A DNA stretch of 64,000 bases, taken from NCBI RefSeq assembly GCF_027887165.1, contig NC_077227.1, positions 545,161,189 through 545,225,188 of the forward strand, written 5' to 3'. Below are positions 12,085 through 24,575 of this stretch, piece after piece. The translations under genes and the position numbers were made by a program. The notes below the pieces were generated by a model, which had not been told where the DNA came from, made no database searches, and saw nothing but the letters and a program-made list of their open reading frames with translations. Source of the stretch: Monodelphis domestica. Lineage: Eukaryota; Chordata; Mammalia; Didelphimorphia; Didelphidae. How positions within the stretch are numbered: position 1 is the stretch's first letter; every line of letters starts with the position of its first letter.

Positions 12085-12640
12085 AATTGTAACTGTGCTT
12101 TTTGTGGTGGCAAAGAATTGGAAACTAAAGGAATGTCCCTCAGTTGGGGAGTGGCTGAATAAATTGTAGCATATGATGATGATGATGATGGAAAGTATTC
12201 TGCTAGAAGGAATGATGAACAGAATGATTCCAGAAAGTGCTGGAAAAATCTACATAAACTCATACAGAGTGAAATAAGCAGAACCAGGAGAACAGTATGC
12301 ACAGTAAATGCAATATTGCAGAATGATCAAAAGTGATAGACATTGCTAATAACAGCAATATAATGATCCAGAACAATTCTGAGGGACTTAAGAAAAAGGG
12401 TGCTATTCACCTCCAGAGAAAGAACTGTTGGAGTAAGAATTTAGAAGAAAACATCTGATTTATCTCCTGTATATTTGTGTATATAATTTGTGATTTTGAT
12501 TTTAAGATAGTATTCACTTATTAAAATGAATAACATGTAAAATTTTGTATGTGTTAATACATTTATAACCCAGATTAAATTGCATACCAGTTCTGGGAGT
12601 GGGGAGGAAAGAAGGAAGAGAGAGATGATGTATCCTTTAA
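12085..12640 (+). mobile_element. L1 3' end, sense, strongly 5'-truncated
   Basis: It matches the L1 ORF2 end and 3' UTR seen at 49855-50430 and 53400-53990: GTGGTGGCAAAGAATTGGAA, then TCAGTTGGGGAGTGGCTGAA, then AAGCAGAACCAGGAGAACA. A (GAT)n run sits at 12172-12189. It is diverged, without an obvious long poly(A). Confidence 0.85.
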
Positions 12641-12662
12641 TTTCAAAGGGACAAAAAGTAAT

Positions 12663-12850
12663 TCAATGTGATGCTGGGATCAAATGAGATTTGAGTTTAA
12701 ATTTCACCTATGGTATTTAGCAACTATTTGATTATTGTTTAGTTATTTAACCTTTCTTGGCCATAGTTTTCTCATCTGAAAAACAGAATAATAATACTTG
12801 TTCCTGATTGTTCTGAAGTCCAATTGAAATAATGGATACAAACCAACTAA
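12663..12850 (+). repeat. MIR SINE, sense
   Basis: It follows the MIR layout: an 'AGTTATTTAACCTTTCTTGGCC' type block (about 12740), then TTTTCTCATCTGAAAAACAG and AATAATAATACTTG. Old and diverged. Confidence 0.65.
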
Positions 12851-13265
12851 TACTTATTGAAAATTGATTCATGTACCTTAATACAGCAAATATAGTGATC
12901 TATGTCTCAGGAACTTGGTTTTCACAGTTAGGTAAAGGACTTCATGGATATTGCCAGGCCAGAGAACTCAAGAATAAGCAGTCATGTGAGTAGAGAACTA
13001 GCAGACTAATGAAAGAAATATTACCAAGGTAATGTCTACAGGAAATGAATTAAGTGGGCTTATGTTTACTGGTTTAGAAAATTCTATCATTTAGAATGGT
13101 AATGCTATTCTTTTCATGTTCTAATTAAGCAATCTGAAACAACTAGAAAATAAGCCATTTATAAAATGAGTCCTGGTCAAACTAATTCTATACTGTGGTG
13201 ACTGAAGGTGAGATATATACTTAGTTTAATGGAAAATAATGAGCACTTTCTATGTATTCACTTAT
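12851..13265. other. No recognised feature
   Basis: Unique-looking AT-rich sequence with no frame or repeat that I can assign. Confidence 0.4.
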
Positions 13266-13269
13266 TCAA

Positions 13270-13450
13270 ATATAATCAACCTTTAATAGTGAAAGAGACC
13301 TTTGATGTCATCTAGTTTGTCCCTTGCATTGTACAGAGGAGGAAATGAGGCTGAAAGAGGTTAAATGCCCTTCCTACTATCACATTGGGAAAAAATGTCC
13401 AAACTGAGGTTTGAACACAGAAGTTATACACAACATTATAACCAGGGTGT
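13270..13450 (-). repeat. MIR-like SINE, antisense
   Basis: It contains TGTACAGAGGAGGAAATGAG, then GCTGAAAGAGGTTAAATGCCC and a GAGGTTTGAACACAGAAG block, in the order of an inverted MIR. Confidence 0.6.
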
Positions 13451-13814
13451 AGATCTTTTTGGGTGTTAATAAAAGATTTCCATGATAATGAAGCAAATCA
13501 GTTCCAAGGACCAGTAATACTTTTCCCCACTGCATTTTGTGTATTCTGATTCTTAACTCAATCAGAGGTTATATTGCATAAAACTGAATATAGACAATTT
13601 AATATGAAATTTCAAAGTTCAGTGAGCAGGAAGAAAGTGTGAAGACCTTACTATGATATCCACAAGTTTGGCTAATTTCTAACTCTCACTGGTAACTTAT
13701 TTTCCTTTGTGGCATCTCCATGAAGTATAACTAATTAATTCTCAACTGATGCTTTTAAGGAAAAAAAATGAAATTATAAAAGACATTGGTTATAGTTGTG
13801 GTATAGAGGAAATG

Positions 13815-14045
13815 AGAGTGGATTTGGAGTGAGGAAATCTGCATCATCTTATCTGACCAATTGTGTAACTTTGAGCATCCTTACTTTTTTGATCATCAAT
13901 CTCTTCATGTAAAAAATGGAAACAATTTATTCTGCCTACTTCACTCAGGTAGGGATATTTGATTTTTCTCCTTATAACCACAGCACCTAGCAGTGATTAC
14001 TGCTTAGTAGTTCATTAAATAATCCTTGATTTAATTTGTGTCAAG
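13815..14045 (+). repeat. MIR SINE followed by an L2-like 3' tip
   Basis: 13815-13950 has the MIR order GTGTAACTTTGAGCATCC, then TCATGTAAAAAATGG and a TCTGCCTACTTCACTCAGG block. 13970-14045 reads CCACAGCACCTAGCAGTG and TTCATTAAATAATCC, like the 3' tip of L2 LINEs. The second call is weaker. Confidence 0.5.
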
Positions 14046-14204
14046 CTAAAACTTATGAGCATCTATTTGATTTCTTACATTAGTTCTCTATATTTTTGTG
14101 TAGCTTTTAGTTTATTATAATAATTATTATTTAGTGGTATTAATAGTGGTGCTAGTAGTAGTAGTTGTTATTGTACTGGTAATAGAAATAGTAGTAGAAG
14201 CACA

Positions 14205-14425
14205 CATTTCAATAGTGCTTTAAACTTTAAAGGACACTTTCTTACAAAAACCTTTTCACATGGATAATAAAAGTATTATTGATATCTTATAGGTAAGATA
14301 ATGAGGCTGAGAAGGAAACTAATTTGTCTAAGGTCACAAAGCTAGTATTCAACCGAACAAATACATCAACCCAGATCTTCAGGCTCTAAATTCTTTAATT
14401 ATTCCACTATATTGGGCTACTTCTC
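14205..14425 (-). repeat. MIR SINE, antisense
   Basis: It contains AATAGTGCTTTAAACTTTAA, ACCTTTTCACATGG, GATAATGAGGCTGAGAAGG and TAAGGTCACAAAGCTAGTA in inverted-MIR order. Confidence 0.75.
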
Positions 14426-14605
14426 CTAAATCAGCAATCAGATCCACCCCCCCCCCAAAAAAAAACTCTAATAAAGGATTTTCGTGTCCTATGGGTATAG
14501 TTATTCCTCTTTATTTACTCTTGTATTTAAGTGGAAGATTGCATTATGCATTTGAATATCCTGAAAAGAGGACATAGATTGGTTAGTGAAGAAATAGGAA
14601 AGACT

Positions 14606-14648
14606 TTGTGTGTGTATGTGTGTGTGTGTGTGTCTATGTGTGCGTGTA
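14606..14648. repeat. (TG)n microsatellite
   Basis: A TG-rich run of about 43 bases with a few interruptions. Confidence 0.85.
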
Positions 14649-14788
14649 TTCCAAAAATCAAAGTAGATAGACAAAGATGTTTGAAAGTAATAAAGTGCAT
14701 TGCAGAGAAAATGACTTTATTCCCTCTGGTATAGACAGTGAATTATATAGTGAATTTTCATTTATATCAAACATTTTGCCATTTAAAA

Positions 14789-15505
14789 TGCAGCTCTCGG
14801 CCTGCGAGAGGCTGCAAGGGGAGAAAGAGAGGATAGAGATAGAGTAGAAGTTTTTATCCCGCGAAGGGCGTGAACGAGCCGGCTTTAGAGATGTGAATAA
14901 CCGAGTCAGTAGACAAATATTATTTATATGAGCCACAGCTAAGCTCCGACCACTGAGTGTAATTATTCAGGCTGAAACCACCCAATGATCTCAATTTAAC
15001 ACCGTACTGGTCAGAGGATAAAGCTAGCTCAGATGGAAAGGAGATCAGAAACTACAGGAGTTAGATAATGCTAGGTAGCATTAGGAGAAAGAGAGGAAGT
15101 AAGGCAGGCCTGGCCTAAAGACCAGGCCTTAGTGAGAAAGATAGAGAAGAGAGAGAGAGACAGGGGAGAAGATGCTACTTGCCAAACCTGGGGATGCTGA
15201 TCAAGTGGGCGGAGCTTACTGGAGCTTGTTTATTTATAGTCTTGCCAGCTCAATACATATTGAACAGTTATATGATACCTCAATACATATGGATGAGTTA
15301 CCTGGGGTATCCCTATTGAATAATACAACCTATGACAAGGTGAAGGTGGGGTTATACTCCTCAGGTGAGTGGGACAAAGGAAAGCAAGGTTTCGCGCCTA
15401 AACTTCAGCCATGCTGGCAATAAAATTCATTGCCATGCACAGGATGGCTATGTGCTCACTCACATTCCTTGTTTCCCCATAATGTCTATGGGCTGGGCTG
15501 CTACA
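14789..15505 (-). mobile_element. Solo LTR, 717 bp, CpG-rich
   Basis: The ends are TGCAGC...GCTACA, with an exact 5-bp duplication TAAAA at 14784-14788 and 15506-15510. The left 120 bp is dense in CpG (CGCGAAGGGCGTGAACGAG) compared with the AT-rich surroundings. On the minus strand an ACTATAAATAA box (about 15232) precedes a pyrimidine-rich 3' end, which favours minus orientation, though this is uncertain. No internal region is attached. Preserved CpGs suggest an insertion younger than most in the window. The family is not identified; a class II ERV is possible. Confidence 0.75.
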
Positions 15506-15510
15506 TAAAA

Positions 15511-16395
15511 TAAGTGCTAAAATCTCAAGCAATGGAAGTATGGCTTTATTGCATATGCTTTTCGTTTAGTTTCCTTCTGACATCAGCTCAGAGGACTCAC
15601 TTATCAGTGACATATAGTAAATTAATAGGTATGGATAAAACCTTTTATAAATATTCATTATAACTCATTATAGTAAATTAATGAGATATTTTAAAATTAA
15701 GCATAGACACATTCCAGGTTGAGAATCATTTTGTACATAATATGCTTAGAAATAAATTAGTGTCTTGATCAATATTCCAATTTATTGTGGAACCAACCCT
15801 TTAGAATTAATACCCTGAAATGATTCCCTACAGTAATGGGTTTGATGTGTCCTGTCCTTGGACATCTAGTTTTAGGTTTGATGGAAATATTTCCTCATAC
15901 TTGTGATCCATTTAAGCAAGAAAAGATTTTCAGTGTTTTCATGCAATCATTATGTGTGATTTATTTTAAGATATTAAACAGATTCCAGGAATTTACTGAA
16001 AAGAAGTCTTTATATGAAAAGTTCATGTCTTTCAAAAACAAAACTAATACTACAAATTGATTTTCCATTTTCTTTCTCTCCCTATTTAAAAAAAATTCAG
16101 GGATACATCTATCATAATTCTGCATCTCAATTTTATATATCCTTCCTTTTCTTATTTCTATTTTGAGCTTCAATCCTGTACCTCCAACTGCTTTGAGAAC
16201 ATCTCCACCTGGATGTTCCACAAATATCAAAAATGTAAGAGATCAGAATAGAAATATATGTATGTATATACATATATATATATATACTAATATCTAACTG
16301 AATTTTATTTTATTTCCTCTTCTCTGTTGAGAATTGTCAGCATTTTTTCCAATCATCAAAGTTTACTACCTAAGAGGGGAATTTACTTTCCATTT
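15511..16395. other. No recognised feature; short AT microsatellite
   Basis: AT-rich, apparently unique sequence. A TA-rich run lies at about 16256-16287. The short frames at 15836-16060 and 15961-16230 overlap on opposite strands and show no family signature. Confidence 0.4.
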
Positions 16396-16399
16396 TCAA

Positions 16400-17090
16400 T
16401 CAAAGCACACTCTGTCCCCATCTATTTGTTTTTAACTCTTGTCAATTCAACTTCCTAGAAATCTCCCTCTAGTTGATCATATCATTACCTGTATTTATCC
16501 ACACATCATTTCTTGCTTTCTGTTAAAATAGCTTCCCATTGATCTTTTACAAACTAGACCCTAACTTTTTTTTCAGTCCATGGCTACAGCATTAAGATTC
16601 TTAAAACCTCAGTGTGAATATGCCACTTCCTTGCTTAAGAAGCATCAATAATTCAATGCCTCTTTTGCCCTAGGATGAAATTCAAACTCCTCTGTTAGGC
16701 ACTATGAGCCCTTCATTATCAGGTTAAGGCTAATATTTCCAGGATGACTAAACATTACTCTCTCAAAAGTAATTTATATTCTAGACATTGTGGCTGACTT
16801 TTTTCCCATAGTCATTATATTCTAGATCTTGTCTTCGTGATTATTATTTGGCAATACTCCTTTATACTTGAAATCTTTTTCCTCTTCATCTTCATTTCTC
16901 AGGATATCTAGCTAGTAGTGTACCTTCTCCATCTCTGAAGTCATTGTACTTATTTTGGGTCTATATTTGACTTACTTATAATATGAATGTTATATTGCCC
17001 TGGATAAAACTAAGTTCCTTGATGGCAGGAATTCTCTCTCTTTTGAATGTATGTTTCCTGTGCCTGACTCGTACTGAATGCTTTTGATAT
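16400..17090 (+). repeat. Probable L2-type LINE 3' end, sense
   Basis: It keeps the L2 3' UTR order: CTTGCTTAAGAAGCATCAAT, CCTAGGATGAAATTCAAACT, a CAAACTCCTCTGTTAGGC block, GTTCCTTGATGGCAGGAATT, and CTGTGCCTGACTCGTACTGA near the end. Very diverged, with no ORF left. Confidence 0.55.
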
Positions 17091-17952
17091 GATTCATTGC
17101 TTCATCTAGGAGCTGATTATTGTGGATATTGCTTCCAAAAGGAAAGATTGAAATGTCTTATTCTGTGCAAATCTTGTATATGGATTCCCTTAAATCTTGA
17201 AAAGGAGCGAACACATAAAATACCAAGACTTTCTCTTTTGTTCTCTCGACATTTCATAAATACCACTAAAATGGTCTGTAAGTATGACATAGCTCTTCTA
17301 TTATTATGACTAGCCTGCATTTTATTATTATATTTAGTTATATAGATAGTTTGTGTGTTTGTTTATCATTCTGTTTGGTTCTTCTTTTTTAGTATGCCAA
17401 ATTCTGCTAATATTGATGATGTATATCTCCATTACTACCTTTTGGGTCATGAAATTAATTTTTTGAATACTGGGATATTCCATGGCCAAGCAGAAAGCAT
17501 CACTTGCAGAATAGTATGTAAAAATGGACTTTCAGGAAAAAGCTTATGATCGTTTTTCAACTTGACTAAAATATAGTTATATCTAAATATAAATGAGCAG
17601 GTTAATTAAAAACATATGAAAAACATACATTAAATTAGAAATAGTGAAAAGAACAGGACCAAAAGAATCATTATAAACCACAACAGAAATATTGTTTGAA
17701 GAATAAATTTCTGACCTCTTGAGAAAAAAATTGATTAATAGAAACAAGCAAGACATAACTTAATATATACATGTATCTTTTTGTCCTAATGACTCCTTCT
17801 TTAGTGTAGGGAGGATGAGGAATTTAATGTAACAAATAAAATAATTTTTTAAAAAGAAATAATTGTCCTCAAGTAGATCACTTTCTAATGGAAGAGAAAA
17901 CATGTAAATAACTACATAGAAGATTGATATAGTGTTAATGAAAATACACAAA
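17091..17952. other. No recognised feature
   Basis: Unique-looking sequence. The pair of frames at 17097-17309 (plus) and 17117-17320 (minus) overlap completely and lack any recognisable domain. Confidence 0.4.
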
Positions 17953-17965
17953 TGGGTATAATTTT

Positions 17966-18161
17966 CTTAAAACCCTTACCTTCCATCTTAGAATCAATAC
18001 TATGTATTGGTTCCAAGGCAGAAGAGTGGTAAAGTCTAGGCAAAGGAGGTTAAGTGACTTGCCCAGAGTCACACAGCTGGGAAATCTCTGAGGCTAGATA
18101 TGCACCTAGGACCTCCCATCTCTAGGCCTGGCTCCCAGTTTCCTGATCTACCCAGCTGCCC
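17966..18161 (-). mobile_element. Marsupial tRNA-derived CORE-SINE (MAR1/WALLSI type)
   Basis: Same family and orientation as 11493-11690. The tail side AACCCTTACCTTCCATCTTA is at the left and the head CCCAGCTGCCC at the right. An exact 12-bp target duplication TGGGTATAATTT flanks it (17953-17964 and 18162-18173). The A and B boxes are present but worn. Confidence 0.93.
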
Positions 18162-18338
18162 TGGGTATAATTTATATTTTTGGATTACTTTTCCTCTCAT
18201 ACTCACTTATTGGTTCCATAAGAAATTCACAACTGGTCAATTTTAGGACTATTTGGTGATTATGCATATAGATTCAACCTCTCTTGAGTTCTCAGGTATA
18301 TTTCTGACATACATGGGATATAAATGAAACATATTGGT

Positions 18339-18875
18339 TGTGAATTTTAAAATCTCCATCTTCCTTGGTCTAGCACCCAAAATTGTGCACACCCACACAA
18401 CACAGGTATGTGCTAGTCAATGACAAATCAGAAATAACTAACTGCCCACCTGGGCTGTCCTAAGCCAAGCTTGAGCCACCATTGGCACTTGTGAGGCACA
18501 GGAAGTGAGGTAGGGAACAGTTCTGGAATTCACTCACTTCCTGTGGACAGGGCTAGATGTCAGTTCATGCTAGGAACTGGAGCAGAGAGGAAGCCCACAG
18601 ACTGCTTTCCTTCAGATCAGTCACGTGAGTCAAGGAATTATTTTCCTTTCTACTGTGGCTTTAAGGCCTAATCTTCCTCTGGCTCGGCCAGAAGGTTGAG
18701 TTAACCCTTTTCCCTTTCCTCCTCTCTCCTTTATTCCCTGTCCTGTTTCCTTACTCCCAATGTGATTAAACCATAATAAACTCCATTCTGACTTGAGTGT
18801 TTCATTTTAGGAATTTCATAAGTAAATTCCTTGGCATTATAACAACCTTTAAAGGTGATTTTTTTCACCACAACA
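18339..18875 (+). mobile_element. Solo LTR, family A, 537 bp
   Basis: It runs from TGTGAATTTTAAAATC to CACCACAACA with an exact 4-bp duplication TGGT (18335-18338 and 18876-18879). The middle shares CTGTCCTAAGCCAAGC and GCACAGGAAGT blocks with the LTR at 57049. The 3' part has AATAAACTCCATTCTGACTT (polyadenylation region) and a block ending in AAATTCCTTGGCA, shared with the LTR at 30711-31663. A short family-A relative of class I type, no internal region. Confidence 0.85.
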
Positions 18876-18879
18876 TGGT

Positions 18880-20112
18880 CTGGTTGTTGTCTTATTCTTC
18901 CCTGACTGACTAGGAAAAAACCTTGTGTGATCCAGAGATCTCTACTTTTACTACTACCAGACCTGGAAAATCTTCTGCTTATAACTCTCATCTTAGGAAG
19001 CAGCGGTGTAAAATGGTCTTGGAATCACTACAAATGTTAAATAATTGGCTGGGGGCAAGGAAATCAGGGGATATGCTTATGTGGTCTCTTGCTTTGAATA
19101 GTAAAGCATATTTCATCTGACTAGAAATAAGTGCCTGGAGTGTTGGTTGGGTGGGGAGATGTGTAAATGCTTTATAATACATAGCTGATTTGAAACAGTG
19201 GCTTTTCAAATTATTCCCAGTTCTCTTAGGGAGCAAGGGAAAGATTGTGACTTTGGTATAAATGGTTACCTGATAATAGGGGAGTTTGGAAGCATCTGAT
19301 GTATTTGATATGAAAATATTTGTCATTTTTATAAAGCTCATATGTTATATATCTTGCCTGCTCTGGGCTGTTTATAACTGTACTGGGGATGTAAGAATCG
19401 GTTCTGCCAAGTTTAGAACCTATTCAACATTTTCTGGGTTACAGACTCTGGCAAAATAAATGAATTTTGTTTTGTTTTTTTTTTTCTGCTGACAAACAAG
19501 ACTTCCCATTTTCAATGTGGGAAAAAAAACCTTCATAGAAAAGAAATAAAAGGAACTATATATCAGCCAGTCTCTACAAACTACTATTTAATGATTTAAG
19601 TGTAAATCAGTTGGGAACATTATATTCCCCTTAAAATACAGATGGTTTTTCAAATTAAAAGAACATGGGTTTGGCAAAATGCTTAAAATGGGTTGGTCAA
19701 ACCAAAAGACATTTGAAAGCTAGGCCTGAGCACTCCCTAAACTGACTACTTATCTCAGATTCAGTCATAATAATCCCTAACAGCATTTTGGCACATCTGA
19801 TTGGCATGAGAAAGAAAGGCAAAGCAAAGAGAAATAAAAGCATGGGACAATGGAACAGAAGAGGGAGGAGTAGTTCAAAGAACAAAAGAGACTCAATTCA
19901 GCTTTAAATTTACCAGGGATTTAGGGTTAGTTTTAAATTTACCCAAATAAGCAATGACATCCATGACATCTCTTCTGGGCTGACAAAGATGGAATTACAG
20001 CAGCATCACCATCTTCACCAAGGTTTCTTCTTAAAGGTTTTACATAAATCTACTACTTTAGAGAGTTTCATCAAAAAGACCTCAGGTAAATTCATAGCAC
20101 ATTGAGAAGAAC
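18880..20112. other. No recognised feature
   Basis: Apparently unique sequence. Frames at 18731-18991, 18923-19120 and 18988-19341 overlap each other on both strands and partly lie in the LTR. I see no exon or promoter signal. Confidence 0.4.
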
Positions 20113-20114
20113 AT

Positions 20115-20285
20115 GGCATGACAGAAAAAATAAAACACTAGAATTTGAGTCAGTAGATTTGTGTTAATAAATATGTGATCTTTCCTGAATCACTTCCGTC
20201 TCCAGGATTTACTTTTTTTTTTTTTCATTGATAAAATGAGGGGGTTGGCACAGATAATTTCTTCCAACTCTTAATCCAACTATGG
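20115..20285 (+). repeat. MIR SINE, sense
   Basis: It has GAATTTGAGTCAGTAGATTT, then a CTGAATCACTTCCGTCTCC block and TTCATTGATAAAATGAGGG in MIR order. Confidence 0.65.
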
Positions 20286-21234
20286 TGGATCTATATCTCT
20301 TTGAAGCTGCTCTAGATTGTTTCCAGGTCTGGAACTAATCTTAGAATTTAATCTCTGATATTTGGCCATAGTTCTGGTTAGAATCTACTTTGGGGAATAA
20401 AAGCCTTATTTTTTCAGCCTTATTTTTGTGGTTTCAGTCACAGTTCTACAATGAGAATATGACAGGTATGGCCTTTCCTAGTAGGTGTAAAGAATAAGAA
20501 ATGATTATAAAAAGTAGTTGAATTTAATATGGAATTATACTAATAACTTGATTTGTGATGGACTAGGCACTAAAACTTTAGTTCTTCTTGATGAGCCCTC
20601 TTCCTCTGAAAAGTACATAATTTGACTAGACAGTTTCAAGAATCCTGCATTTGCTATAAATAATAGAACTTTAATGCTAATTCTGCCATCTGCTTCTCAT
20701 CTGTGTGGCCTCTGACATAATAAAATTATTGAACTAATTTATTTTTTCTCTGTACATCTCTGTACATCTCTTTCTCTTTACATCAATTGTAAATTAAAAA
20801 AAAATAAATGGCTACAATGGATATATTGAAAATATGTATCTCTCTTTCTCTTTGCAGTAAATGCAAGAACACCAGTGGATAGGGTTGTCCACCAATCAAT
20901 TATCCTACACTATCACCAACTTTTTACTCAAATATTATAGGTGGGTATCAATTGGTTCTTCATATTTGTTTTCTATTTCATTATTATAGGGTCATAATTT
21001 TAGAATTTACAAAGAGATCTAAGAGGCTATCTAATTCAATCCCCTAAGGTCTAAAACTATTATGTGAGTTGATATCCATTAAATATTTTATTCTATAATT
21101 GTCTTTCTGTGTTTTATACTTCTCTGGTTAAGGTATTAGGTGTTAAGTTAAGGTATTAGAATATATTTGTCTCTTAAAAGAAACATGGGAGAGTGCTTTC
21201 TTTCTTGAGAATAATTTCTATAGTATTGTTATTT
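20286..21234. other. No recognised feature
   Basis: AT-rich sequence with no assignable repeat, apart from a possible MIR-like scrap near 21008-21050 (AGAGGCTATCTAATTCAATC). Confidence 0.35.
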
Positions 21235-24200
21235 GTTGTTCTTTAAAATTTTGGTGAAATTTCCCTTAGAATCCACTGGAAACAATAAGATATTCACCCT
21301 TTGTTTAAAGATAATCTTATTTCCTTTCCTGATATTTAATGATTTAATAACTCTATTTGGTCTTCAGTTTGTTTGGATATTTGCTATTTTTAAAGATATC
21401 ACCCTATTTCTTTTGTGTTGTCAGTTTTGTTGGCAGAAATTCGAAAACCTACTGTATTCACCTTATTTTCACAATTTTTCATCTTATTTATTATGGCATT
21501 ATTATAACTTAATTTTGATCTTTTGCCATTTTATACACATGATTATCTCTTTTCTTTTTAGCCAAATTGGGTAAAGTTTTCTTTATAAATTATATTTTAC
21601 TTTTTAAAGAAATAGCTTTCAATTTTATTGATCATTTTCAAAGTTTCTTCTTTATTTCCATTCTTCCATTTTCTCTTCTAAATTTTAATATATTTTATTT
21701 TGTGCTTAAAAAAACAAACTTCTGATTTTTTTCTTTTTTTGGGGTTTTCTAATTTCAAATGTATATTGAGCTCATAAATACCCTCTTTTTGGTTAATATA
21801 TGTTGGTAGGAATATATTTTTTCCTGAGAACTTCTTTAGCTGCATCCCAGAAATTTTGATATCCTGTTTCATTTACCTTCACATTTCATTATTTACTTTC
21901 TCAATGTTTTTACATATATTTGTGCTTTGATTTGTTATTGTTATTTGCATTCCAAACACTTTTAACTGATATATTGGTGTTTGTATTTTTTGTTGTGCTC
22001 TCTGAAATAATTTTTATAATGCTATGGTTGGTAAAAGAGTTATTTATTCTTTATACCTTTCCACACTTGTTTGTAATATCACTGTACCCTAATACTTGGT
22101 CAGTTTTTGTAAAAGTTTGATATAGTGAAGAAAAATATGTATGTTGTTTAACAGTCTCATTTAGAAGACAACATAAATCTTTAAATTTCAGTTTTTCTTG
22201 GATTTTGTTCAATATCATATGTTCCCTTTGTTTATCCTTCCATTAGACTTAAACCAAAAGGGTAGGAAGAGAGGGAAAGCAAAGTCTCATTTTTCTATTG
22301 AATTAATAGTTCAGTTAATTTTCTTTTTATAAGTTTAGGTGCTAAAGTGTGTAAAACATGTCTTATTAATGTGTATATTCGTTTGTTGCCTATGTTGCTC
22401 TCAGCACAACTTAGTTTCCTTTTTTTCAGTTTCTATGTTTTGACTATTTCTTTTGACTTTGAGAGTATGAGTCCAACTTCTATTTTTTAGTTTACCAAAG
22501 AAATAGATTTTTTTTCTGTCTCCTAATTTGTAATCTTTGTAGGCTTTTGTTTCTTAGATAGATGTGCTTTTACTAAAAAAATGGTTATTGTAACCACAAA
22601 AATGTGTGTTTCAAGACTGTAAAATGTCAAAACTCTAAAGATAATTTTTAGTGTCTTGATTTAAATCAAAAGTAAGTGGTCACCTTGGGAAATATTCCCA
22701 AATATGAAAATACCCAAGTCAGCTGGGTTGTATGGAGATTTTAATTAATACAAATGAAGGAATTAAGGAAAGGGAGAGAGAAAGAATAAGAGAAAATAGT
22801 ATGAAGGGCCTATGCCTGAGTCTTAAGTGAGACTAGTCAGTCCTAAAGCAAAACTCCAGTCCTTCACTGAAATCCTCAACTCCTGAATTGAGTTCAGAGA
22901 CCCAGCTCCTCCAACTAACTCCAAACTCCCCCACTAAGTTCAGAGAGCCAGCTCCTTTTAAGGAGAAATTTCTCTTATGTCATCTCCCCTAAATTTTCAC
23001 ATCTACGAATCACAGTAGACATTTTCCCCAGGACTGCCCATTCTTAGTTCACACTATACTTTATTTCTCACCTTCTCTGGGTAGACTAAAAGTTCACACC
23101 TCTTTTGTTAAGCTTGCTTTTGCAAGTTGCTTGATCTTTTAGTGATTAATTTAACCTTTGTAGATACTTAGCACCCTTTTGTATTAGATCTAAAAATAGA
23201 CCTAGCTTAAGGTTCTGGCTTTACTATGAGTTAGGGACTCTTCATTGTTCCATCAAGAGTTTACAACTTTATCTTCCCCTAAGGCACTGTATGAGCAGGG
23301 TGGAGTAATTTTAAAGTTCCCATCACATTCCCATCAAGTCCCTTCATTTGTTACAATAGGAGAATAGCTTAACCAAATCTTCTAAGGTATATAGTCTGAC
23401 CAATTTTAAGATTCACATTATCCACTTTTTTGTTTCCCTTTTTACAGAATGTTTACTTCATTCCCATTAATATTATGAGAATTAAATCTATATGTTACTC
23501 TACTTGCTTTAGTATTTCCCCCTAAATATAATTTCCCCTTTCTTTTCACATGAGCACAATAATTTGGCTCTTTGGTTACATTGCTTAATCTACTTTAAGG
23601 CAAGCATCCTAAAAACCCAATTCCATTTAATATGTCTTTTTCTGGTTTGGGGGTTTGGAGTAACTCAGTTTACTTTTTTGTTCATTTCCAATAGTTATTT
23701 AATTTCCCCCTCCCCTCATCCAGTAGACATCCTCTCCTTCAAATCATTATACTGTTTTAAAATATATGTATATATACTGTATTTTTAAAAGATTATTTTA
23801 TTCATTTTAATTATTTAACTTTCTCTTCTATTTATCTATTCCAGAACTTTATCCTTTGATTCATAACCCTATACTTCTTTAGTTTCTATTTTCATCATTA
23901 AATTCGAGTTTTTAAGGTAACTCTTTGTGGTTCTCTCTTCCAATATGATTCTTTAATTGCCATGTAGCTCTTATTCTTTGGTATCCCTCCGCTTTTCTGT
24001 TGTGCCTCAATCATAAATATCAGTTCATAAAACTGGTAAAGAGGATATTATTCTGTAATTTTAACTTTCCTATTTTAGTTTATTGTGCAGTTCATTATTA
24101 ACCTCTGCCTTTCACATTGTCATTCCCCCCCCACTCCAATTTGCCTGAGAATCACTTTCCCATTTCCCTTAGGAACTCTGATTTTCCTTCTCCTGAAGCA

Positions 24201-24290
24201 AGATGAGTAGTTTCTCTAAAAATCTAAATCCCTAAAGATTGTACTCATTGTAATGTTCCCAGAAACATTTGTATGATATCTTTCTTATTC
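21235..24290 (-). mobile_element. Old antisense L1 (ORF2 linker/endonuclease side), split by an LTR
   Basis: The reverse strand carries old L1 ORF2 text. 21600-21720 matches the linker seen at 1250-1400, and 21840-21870 has the GCATCCCAGAAATTTTGATA signature found antisense in mammalian L1s. An LTR interrupts it at 22589-23417. The continuation to about 24290 is likely but hard to verify because it is very diverged. Hydrophobic frames such as 21233-21574 are by-products of T-rich antisense DNA. Confidence 0.6.
22589..23417 (-). mobile_element. Solo LTR, family A, 829 bp
   Basis: The left end is TGTAACCAC and the right end GATTCACA. An exact 4-bp duplication TTAT lies at 22585-22588 and 23418-23421. 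The internal order matches 2490-3354: GAGAGAAAGAATAAGAG, the CATCTCCCCTAAATTTTCAC block, GGACTGCCCATTCTTAG and GATCTAAAAATAGACC. No internal viral sequence is attached. Confidence 0.85.
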
Positions 24291-24575
24291 TATAGGATTG
24301 TTTGTCACCAGTATACCCTGTCATAACTGAAACAAAATTTACCTTTTTTCCCCTGATTAAATCCCTCTCCTTGCTGCCCAACAAACTTTCTGTAGACTCT
24401 CTTCTTCTTGAGAGTACAAGAATTATATTACCTTCATTTTTAACTAATTTGTTGAGTTCAGGAGCAAGTCTGGGAGTCAGCAGCCCTGCCAGAGAGTGAT
24501 CTTTGCTCCTTTCTGTCTTCTTTTTATTAAAATTATTTTCCCTCAATTACATGTAGAAACAACTTTTAACAATTG

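Noticed and set aside
11493-18161. Possible tRNA genes from A-box and B-box matches
   Set aside because: They are heads of tRNA-derived SINEs. They continue into CORE sequence and tails, are flanked by target duplications, and do not fold as a complete tRNA.
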